Made by a program: the position numbers and the translations under genes
Origin: CAZJQD01 sp964548165 [NCBI: uncultured bacterium]
GTDB taxonomy: Bacteria; UBA8481
NCBI GenBank assembly: GCA_964548165.1
Contig: CAZJQD010000036.1
Location: 1-33,516 of the forward strand
Length of the DNA stretch: 33,516 nucleotides
Direction of reading: 5' to 3'
The notes under the pieces: generated by a model
What the model was told of the DNA's origin: nothing
The model's database searches: none
The model's input: only the letters and a program-made list of their open reading frames with translations
Part shown: positions 7,525 to 15,900 of the stretch, piece by piece
How the letters are laid out: the number at the start of each line of letters is the position of its first letter
How positions within the stretch are numbered: the stretch's first letter is position 1

Positions 7525-8840
7525 CAGAGGCCCCGCCGGGCCGCCGCGATCGCGGCCTTGACCTCGCGGTTGTCCGGCTGGAGCGAGAGGGCCTTCTGGA
7601 AGGACTGGTCGGCCTCGGCGCGGCGCCCCTGGTCGCGGTAGGCGATCCCCAGGTTGACATGGATCTCGGGACGAGTGCCCATCAGCTCGGCGGCCCGGAG
7701 GAGCCAGCGCTGGGCCTCCGCCGGCTTTCCCAGGCGCAGGTAGGTCGTGCCCAGGTTGTAGTGAGGACGCGAGAGCGTGGGGGCAAGCTCGACGGCGCTA
7801 TGGAGCCACTGGCGGGCGGCCTCGTACTGCCCCAGCTTGTAATAGCAGTCCCCGACGTTACTGCGAACCGCCGCGATCGACTTCTTGTCCTCGGACATCG
7901 CCAGGAACTCCTCCAGGCGATCCGCGGCCAGTTGCCTGTCGCGCGCAAAATTCTTGCGCTCCTGGAGACGCTCGGCGGCCGCATTCGCCCGGTCGGCCCA
8001 GGTCGTGCCGGGATGCATGCGGGCCACCTCGGTCAGGTGACCCAGGGCCATGGCCTCCCGACCGGAAGTCGCCTGGCGCATGGCCTCGCGGTAGACCCGG
8101 GCAGGCTCGCGAAAATCCAGCCACCCGGCGCGAAAGCCGTGGAGGGCCAACGCCACGAGCACCAGGGCGACCCCGGCCGCGCGGCGCCAGGCCCACCGGT
8201 CGTCACCGGACCATCCCGCCGCCTTGCGGAACACGCTCAAGGTGAACGGCTCCCACGTCCCGGTATCCGGCAGCCAAATCTGGTCCCGGATCCCGATGCC
8301 GCCGCTCGCGTGGGACGCCATCACCTCCTCGGTGGTCAGCGGCCCGAACTGCTCGCCGCTCTGCGCCGCATGGAGGTACCAGAGGCGCGTCGGTCGCTCA
8401 TCCGTGAAGTATCGATCCTCGCGCCACGTCACGAACTCGCGAAGCCGCTCCACCACCGTCGCATCCGCGCCGAAGAATTTCAGGGAGAGAAAATACCGTC
8501 GATCGGGAACCCAGGATCCCTCGAGCCGCAGGAGCTGTCCCGCGAAGACGAGGGGCGCGGTCCGCCGACCCGGCAGGGTCAGGACGACGTTGACGGCATG
8601 CCCGGTCCATTCCGCCGGCCACGGCCCCTGCACGTAGTCAAAGCGCCCCGCCATGCCGTGCTCGTTGATGCCCGTGGTGTACCCCTCGAGCTCCAACCCG
8701 AACGCGTCCGTGATGGTCACGGGAACGCGGACAGTCACGAGCCTGCGGCCGCGACGATCGATGATGGAGACGCCACCCGTGGCGGACGCTCCTTTTCCAG
8801 CCCGGTCGCCTGCGTCGACCTCTCCCCCGTGCCCGTTCAT
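7524..8840 (-). CDS. PilZ-like / GYF / transmembrane / TPR protein, copy 1
   Basis: A 438-residue protein with the same order of parts as 2563-3864. There is a PilZ-like domain at about 27-140 (RRGRR, TTGINEHGMAGRF, FVTWREDRYF), a GYF_2-type domain at about 153-203 (LWYLHA...QFGPLTTEEVM...IW...W), a membrane helix at 218-236 and TPR repeats at about 245-438 (VGDCYYKLGQYEAARQWL, YNLGTTYLRLGKPAEAQRWL, VNLGIAYRDQGRRAEADQSF). The D/N of the canonical PilZ D/N-x-S-x-x-G motif is replaced by Gly, as in the other copy. It is probably an inner-membrane scaffold with cytoplasmic sensory domains and periplasmic TPRs. It is the first gene of its unit, preceded by a promoter-like element and a LacI-type operator. 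Confidence 0.82.
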   Translation of the reverse strand: MNGHGGEVDAGDRAGKGASATGGVSIIDRRGRRLVTVRVPVTITDAFGLELEGYTTGINEHGMAGRFDYVQGPWPAEWTGHAVNVVLTLPGRRTAPLVFAGQLLRLEGSWVPDRRYFLSLKFFGADATVVERLREFVTWREDRYFTDERPTRLWYLHAAQSGEQFGPLTTEEVMASHASGGIGIRDQIWLPDTGTWEPFTLSVFRKAAGWSGDDRWAWRRAAGVALVLVALALHGFRAGWLDFREPARVYREAMRQATSGREAMALGHLTEVARMHPGTTWADRANAAAERLQERKNFARDRQLAADRLEEFLAMSEDKKSIAAVRSNVGDCYYKLGQYEAARQWLHSAVELAPTLSRPHYNLGTTYLRLGKPAEAQRWLLRAAELMGTRPEIHVNLGIAYRDQGRRAEADQSFQKALSLQPDNREVKAAIAAARRGL

Positions 8841-8847
8841 CGTTTCA

Positions 8848-8877
8848 ACACTACCCGGGAGGCAATAACGCTGTCAA
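8848..8877 (-). promoter_or_regulatory. Putative promoter of the 8840-6706 unit
   Basis: The minus strand has a perfect TTGACA (8877-8872), an 18-base spacer and TAGTGT (8853-8848), a weak -10 at 3 of 6. The predicted transcription start is next to the ATG at 8840, so the mRNA would have almost no leader, in keeping with the absence of a ribosome binding site. The arrangement copies the promoter at 6658-6686. Confidence 0.45.
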
Positions 8878-8883
8878 GGGCAT

Positions 8884-8897
8884 TGTAAGCGCTTTCA
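8884..8897. promoter_or_regulatory. LacI-family-type operator (TGTAAGCGCTTTCA)
   Basis: A near-perfect 14-base palindrome with one mismatched pair, of the TGWAANCGNTTWCA class bound by LacI/CcpA-family regulators. It ends 6 bases upstream of the -35 box of the 8840 gene. With the site at 6695-6708 it marks both transcription units of the carbohydrate cluster. The rest of the gap 8841-8968 holds a GC palindrome (8946-8957) after the secretin stop, but no U-rich terminator. Confidence 0.65.
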
Positions 8898-8968
8898 TTT
8901 CGGTTTCAACGCGGAACGACCGGGAGCCCCCGCCGCGAGCCGGGTGGCCCGCGGGCCGGGAGAAGCGC

Positions 8969-9976
8969 CTAGCGGACGGTGAGGCGGTTACGGACCTGGG
9001 CGAGGATCTCCGGGGTGATCGAGGGAACCTCGATGAGCTCCTCCACGGACGTGAAGGCGCCGTAGGTGGTGCGGTAGGAGATGATGAGCTTGACGTTCTG
9101 GATGGAGAAGCCGGGGATCGTCATGAGATCGGCCTCGGTGGCCGTGTTGAGGTCGAAGACCTGTCCCGGCGAGGCGGCCGCCGCGCCGTAGACGGGGGTG
9201 CCGGCCGACGAGGACGTCGGCGCCAGGGCCGATCCACCCGTCGTCGAGAGCCGGCTCCGGAGCGAGGCCAGGAGTTCCGGCGTCACGGTCGGGACGTCCA
9301 CCAGCTCATCCACGCTCCCGTAGCTCCCGTAGCTGTTGCGATACGAGACGATCAGCTTCGCCTGCTGCTGGCTGAAGCCGACGCCCTGCAGCTCGGCCTC
9401 GGTGGCGGTGTTGATATTGAGCGTGCCGCCCGTCGTCGAGGCCGACGCGCTCGGCGCCGAAGTGCTCGGCCGTGCGGGCGCGCCGCCGACCGTGACATGC
9501 TCCCGGATTCGCCCGTACATCTGCGGCGTGATACCCGGGACGTCGATGAGCTGGTCGGTCGTCGCGAAGGCGCCGTAGGTGTTGCGGTAGGCCACGATCA
9601 TGCGGGCGTGGTTGTCCTGGATTCCCGGGAGCATCTTCAGCTCTTCCACGGTCGCCGTGTTGAGATTGACCTTGGAGGTCGCTGCCGGGTAAGCGGGCGG
9701 CGTCGCGGCGGCCGGAGGAGGCGTGTAGGCGCTGGGAGGCGTGTAGGCGGCAGGAGCGACCGGCGCCATCGGGCTGGCCTGCTCGGAGACGCGCAGGTAC
9801 TTGGCGGTCCGGTCCAGCAGCGCCGTGGTCATTCCCGGAACCCTCAGGAGGTCCTGGAGCGAGCGGAAGATGCCGTTGGCCTCGCGGAACTTGACGATCA
9901 GCTCCGCCACGTGAGCGGGCATCTCGGGAACGGCGCGCAACTGCGCGGCGGACGCGGAATTCACGTCCACGGTGGC
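8969..9976 (-). repeat. Four ComEA-like helix-hairpin-helix modules in the secretin tail
   Basis: Four divergent units of about 63 residues, each shaped like the (HhH)2 domain of ComEA. A DLNTATEADL-type start is followed by IPGF or LPGI, then a helix such as VKLIISYRTTYGAF, then a second hairpin such as VEELIEVPSITPEIL. The first unit is the most divergent. Ala/Pro/Ser-rich linkers of about 20-40 residues separate them. In ComEA this fold binds DNA without sequence preference. Confidence 0.88.
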
Positions 9977-12900
9977 CGTGGCGCCGATGAGCGCGCTGGA
10001 CTGGGGCTGGGGCGCATAGGACGCGGTGGGCGGCGCGGGAACGGCGGAGGCCGGAGGCACGTACGGAGCCGCGGCCGGAGCCGCGGTCGGGGCCGGGGTG
10101 AAGGCGGCGGGCGCCACGGCCGGAGCCGACGATGACACAGGCGCCACGGCAGCGCCGCTACCCGGAGTCACGACGAAGTTCGCGCCCTGGTTCATCTGGC
10201 TACGAAGCGCGGAGCTCCGCTGGGGATTATTCACGAGCCAACGGCGCCCGGACCAATCCGCCGGGAAGTTCACCAGGTACTTGAAGCGGTTGATCTCCTC
10301 CTCCATCTGCAGGTCATGAGCCTGGGGGAAGAGCATCCGGGGCGAGATAAAGATGAGAACCTCGCGGTTCTCCTCCTGCGCCTGCGTGCTGCGGAAGAGG
10401 TTGCCGATACCCGGGATGTCGCCGAGGACGGGCACCTTGCTGACCTGCTCGGTCACGTTCCTCTGCATCAGGCCGCCGATGATGAGCGTCTGGCCGTCGC
10501 GCATGTCGACGGTGGTGTTGACGATGCGCGAGGATACGGCCACGGCGCCGCTGGCGGTCGGGGCTCCCGCCACGCTGATGTCGGCCTCCACGCTGAGCCG
10601 GATGGCGGCCGAGTTCCACGTGGAGGAGGGTGTCACCGTCAATTGGATCGGCACCTGCTGGAACGTGACGGTCGTCGTCGGGCCCGTGTTCGCGTTGCCG
10701 GGATTCGTCGTGACGACCGGGAATTCCTGCTGGAGATTGACCACGCCCTGGATGTTGTTCCTCGTGACGATCTTGGGGGTCGCGACGATCCGGCCGTCGG
10801 TCTTCGAGAGGAGCGCGGCCAGGGTCGCCTGGAGATTGCTGCGCGCCACGCCCAGGGAATAGGCGCCGTCACCAGCCGTGTTGTACGTGGTTGACGCGCC
10901 GCCGGTGGCGGGCGGGGTGATGTCCACGGCCGGGTACAGGCCCAGGGCGGTCAGGTCCGGCCGGAACTGCCACGAGACGCCCAGGTTCTTGTTGTCCTGC
11001 AGCGCGACCTCGGCAATGACGGCCTCGATCATGAACTGCGGCGGCTGGCGGTCGAGATCATCGAGCACCCGCAGGGCGCGCTCCACTTTCTCGAGGCTGT
11101 CCGTGATGACGAATGCGTTCGACTGCCGATCGAAGAAGATCCGGCCCGTCGCCGAGAGGTAGCTGGTCAAGGTCGTCGTGAGCTGGTCAAGCTCGCCCGC
11201 CGTCGTCGGATCGTAGAACTGGAGCGGGCGGATCGCGGTGTGAACCTTGCGGTCGATGGCCGAGATGAACCTCTGGATCTGGCTGATGACCGACGGATCG
11301 CCGGAGACGGCCAGCGCCGAGATATCCGACATCGCCTGGGCCTGCGCCTCGGGAAAGAGCGTCGTGATGGTCGCCGCGACCTCCGAAAGCTGAGCCTCGC
11401 GGACCGGGATGAGGTTGATGTCCCGTCGATCCACCTGCTCGATCAGGCGCAGGGCCTCCGCCATGCTGATCGGGGTTCCCATCATGACCACGCCGTTGCC
11501 GGCAGGGAGCGCCGTCACGCGCACGGACCCGAAGAGATCATTGACCAGCGAGATGGCGTTCGCACTCGTGATCCGCGTCAGCGGGACGATCTTCCACTCG
11601 AGCCCCGCCTCGATGTCCGCCAGCAACCGCTCGGCTCCCGCCAGGTTGTCGGGAACGCCTTCCGCCACCAGGATGCTCCCGTTCGCCATCGACTGGATCG
11701 TGACGTTGGGATAGAAGGACTGCACGAGCGAGAGGGCGTCCGCCGAGGGCAGCCGGCCGTACTTCAGGACCCGGGTGTTGATATTCACATCCAGGCTCTT
11801 GACCAGTTGCTCCGCATCGCTGATCCGATGAGCCGCTCCCCGAAGAACCAGCGCGTTGGGCGCCGTCAGGGCCGTGATGGAGAGATCGGGGAAGTAACCC
11901 GTCAGCAGCGCCGCGACGACGGCAGGATCGCGCCGGAGCAGGGGGATACTGCGGATCGGAGTCGCCGTGTCAAACTCCGCCAGCAGGGACAGGATCCGGT
12001 TGAAGATATCAGGGGGAGAGATGACGAGAATGGCGTTGGTTTGCGCCAGCTGGACGAGGTCGAGGCCATGCCCGGCCACGAGCCGCGAGACATCCGCGAT
12101 GAGCTCGCTAACCGGCCTGTGACGGACGGTGACGACGCGGTGTGGAGCGTTGCTCACATTCCGAGCCCAGGCCTCGTCGATAGTCCGGCAGAACTCCTCC
12201 GCCCGGGCGACGCCGTCCGGCATTCCGATGAGCACCACGAAATTGCCCTGGCCACTGAGAATCGCGCTGGCAAGCCCCGTGATCTTGGCGCTCGCCAGCA
12301 GGTCATCGATGGGAGTCTGGAGCACGTCCTTGCCGGTGATGCCGGAACCCGTCGTGGCACGAAGGCCCATCAGGGGCGCGTGGCGGAAGGTGTAGACGCG
12401 GTAGACGACCGTCGGGTCGACGGGAAGGCCCGCCACGTCGAGAATCGGCCACAGTTGCTGGATGCGCTGGTGCGTGACCTCGCGGGCCCAGACGTGGATC
12501 CGCTCGCCGTCCGCCCGCAGGAACTCCTCGTAGTCCGCGGAATTGCCCGTCGTGGCGACGGCCCCGGCCTGGTTGAGCGCGAGGCGCAGGAGCTGCTGGG
12601 ACATGCTGGTGGGCGGGGCCTGCCGCACCTGGTAGGCACGGTAGACCAACCCCAGTTGGCGATCGAGAAGCTCCAGCGAGGCGGCGGCGCTGTCGACGAG
12701 GGCCTTCGATCCGCGGGCAAGAATCTGCCGCGACGCGGTCACGGCCGTGAACGTCACGTTCGGGTGGAGCGCCTGCAACTGGATCAACAGAGCCTCGGCG
12801 TCCGCGTTGCGCACGGTCAAAACGCGAAGCGAGCCGTTATCCAGCGTCCTGAGCATCAGGTCGATCTCGTCCAGCACCGATTGATCCGCGAACAGGACGA

Positions 12901-15900
12901 GCGCGCCGACATCCTCCAGGATCGAGGCCGAAGCGGCGACCGCCGGGTAGATGGTCGTGACGGCGGTCTGGAAATCCGCCAGGGCCAGGGTCGACGGCCG
13001 GAAGATGCGGTACGGCATGAAGCTGAACTCGCGCCGGTCGACGGACGGCAAGAGCCGCGTCAGCCTCTCGACGGTCGCCGCGTACACCCAGAGCTGAATG
13101 CGGGAATCGGTGGGAGAGACGAGCATCATCTCGCCGCTCAAGCCATTGCGATTCAGGACATTATCGCGAAGCCACTTGCCGAGGACGGTCGGGTGCGCAT
13201 GCCGGACGCGGACGGTGTGGAACTGGAGCTCGCGCTGGTTCGCGAAGGTCTCGTTGTCGAAGTTGGCGATCAATTGCTCGATCTGCACGTGCTCGCGCGT
13301 CGTCGCCGTTGCGATGAACGCGCGCAGGGAATCCTCCGCCACCGGCCTGATGAGCCGCGTCGTGCGCTCCAGGCGCGTCGGCCGCCCCGTGATGGGATCC
13401 TCGAAGAGCTGGACCTCGTGCTGAACCTCATCGATGGTCTTGTCGATCAGATCGACCAGCTGGCTGGGCAGGAGGTGCTTCAGCATGTACACCCGCACGT
13501 ATTGGCCCGCCGTGGGATCGCTGAAGGGGCTCGCATCCTCGATCTTGGCGATGATGGCCAGGGCTTCCTTCGCCAGGAGCGACGGGGCCTGGATGACGAT
13601 GATGTTCTTGGTGACCACGGGATAGAGCCTGAGGAGGTTCTGCCGCTCGGCGCGGCGATCCTGCTCGCGGAGATAATCGAAGAATTCGCCCGCGACCCTC
13701 TGCTCGCCGCCCGTGGAGATCGAGAGACTGCGCTGGAGAAGCGAATTATTGGAGAAGATCTGGCTGAGGATGTTGGATACCTCGACGGCGTCCGCGCGCC
13801 GCAATTGGACGACGAGGGTCGTGTCGTCGATGCGGGTGCCTCGGGCCTGGTCCAGGTACTGCACCGCACGCTTGATCTCGGGCAATTCCTCGGTCGTGTT
13901 CGCCACCATGAAGATCGCATTCGAAGACCGCTCGGGCTGCAGCCGCGCCGTCGGGAAGATCGACGAGAGCGTAGCGGCAACTTCCACGGCATCCGCGTTG
14001 GAGAGCGGGTAGACTTCCCAGACGCCGACGCGCTGGTCGAGGCCGTCGATGAGCTTCGAGATCGACCCGACGATGTCTGGAGGGCCGATGAGAATGATCG
14101 AGTTGGTGCGGGCGTCGGTGACGATCTTGAGATCGTTGATGCGCGAGCTGGCGACCAGGGAGAGTCCCTGGGGGTCCGGCGCGAGCGCTGGCGCGCCCAC
14201 CAGAGGCGTCGCTGCAGAGCCGGCAGTGCCCGCCGTCCGCGTCGCGGCCGAACCGGCTCCCGACTGCTGGGCCTGCTGTTGCAACGAGCGTAACACGCCC
14301 GCCAGCTGGTCCGCGTTGGCGAAGATGAGCTTTCGGACGACGACCGTTTCACCGGCGGCAAGAGGAGCCGTGTCGAGCTGGGTCAGGACCACCATCGCGC
14401 GCTCGATCCGCTCCGCGGTGCCGATAAAGATGATGCCCTGGCGGCCGGGACGAGCCAGCGGGAGGAACTTGACCGGCAGGCTGCGCACCCCCGTGCCCGC
14501 CTCCAGGATCCCCACGGTCGCTTCGCCGCTTCCCGCGCTCTGCGTGCCGAAGATGGCGGTCAGGACCTCGACCGCCTTGGCTTCCGTCAAGTTCTGGAGG
14601 TAGTGCACACGCACACCGACGACCTCGCCGGACCCCGCCATCGAGAGGGATTGGAAGAGCTCCTGCAAGGGCCTGGGATCGAACCCGGGCGGAACGAAGA
14701 GCACGAGCCGGTTCGTGGCGGCGTCCGTGTAGACCTTCAACCCGGGATAAAGCCCCGCGATCATGTTGTTGACGAGCGCCGGGTCCACGCCCTGGTAGCT
14801 CACGACGAGCGGGCGCGCGGCGCTGACAGCCGTGTCCAGCTCCCTCACGGTCGCCGCCACGCTCGGCATCATCAGTTCCGGCGCGGTGATGATGAGCTTG
14901 TTGGTGCGAGGATCCGCCACGACGAGGATCTTCTGCACGACGGTCTGCTGGGCGGCCGTCTGGGCCGCCGTCTGGGCCGCGGTCGGCGTGGTGGTTGTCG
15001 TCGTGGTCGTCGTAGCCGGCGTCACGGGCGCTCCCGTCGCGGCGCCTCCACCGGCGATGGTGACGCGCAACTCGGACTGCGCAAAGAGCGCGCTGAGGAT
15101 CGGCTGGAGCGTCGCGGCCTGGGCGTACTCCAGCTGGAAGACGCGCGTGACGGCGATGGTCGACTGGTCGGTCGTCAGAAGATCCGCGTTCTCCGGTCGA
15201 TCGATCTCGGCGAGCAGTCGCTCGATCTGGGCCGCCGACGCCGGCGAACCCACGAAGAGAAACCCGCCCGCCTGCGGCAGGAGCCTCTCCTCGGGCGTCA
15301 GGAAGTTCTTGAGGAAGTCCTCGACGGCCTTCGTGTTGACGTGCGACACGCGGAAGACGCGCGCCTCGAGCCCTCGCTCAAGCTGCGCAATGATGTCCAC
15401 GGCGCGGCGGATATTCACAACGAAATCCGTGATCACCAGCTGGCCCGTCGCCGGATCGCTGAAGATCTTGGCCTCGGGGGTCAGAACGTCGCGGGCCAGC
15501 GTGGCCATCTGGTCCATGTTCCTGCGGCGCACCGGCACGATGACCGTCCTGACGACGTTCTGCGGGAGATCGGGAAGGAGCGACGGATCCGTGATAACGG
15601 CCTGCCCGCGCGTCTGTGCCTCGACAAAGGTGAGAATCCGGATCGATCCGTCGGACTCCTCGAGCCTCGTCAGGTTCTTCATCTGGAGGATCTTGTCCAG
15701 GGCCTCGTCGATGGGAACGTTCTCGAGATGGACGGTGGTGTTCGGATCCGCGAGCGCGCCGACCCCGTCGGAGAGGAGAAGGTTCCAGTTTGCGATCCGG
15801 CCCAGGAAGCGCAGGATGTCCGGTACCGGCGTCTGGTAGAAGTCCATCGAGACGAGCTGGGGAAGAACGTCGATATCGAACTGGGTGAACCTGGTGACGC

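Noticed and set aside
8946-8957. GC palindrome after the secretin stop as an intrinsic terminator
   Set aside because: It has no loop bases and no U-tract, so it is too weak to call.
11240-14293. Plus-strand open frame of 1017 codons opposite the secretin gene
   Set aside because: It is an antisense shadow produced by high GC3. Its product is a charged, Arg/Asp/Gly-rich sequence without domains, whereas the minus strand encodes clear secretin domains. The same holds for 14603-16474, 2497-3990, 5527-6699, 17860-18864 and 19150-20499.
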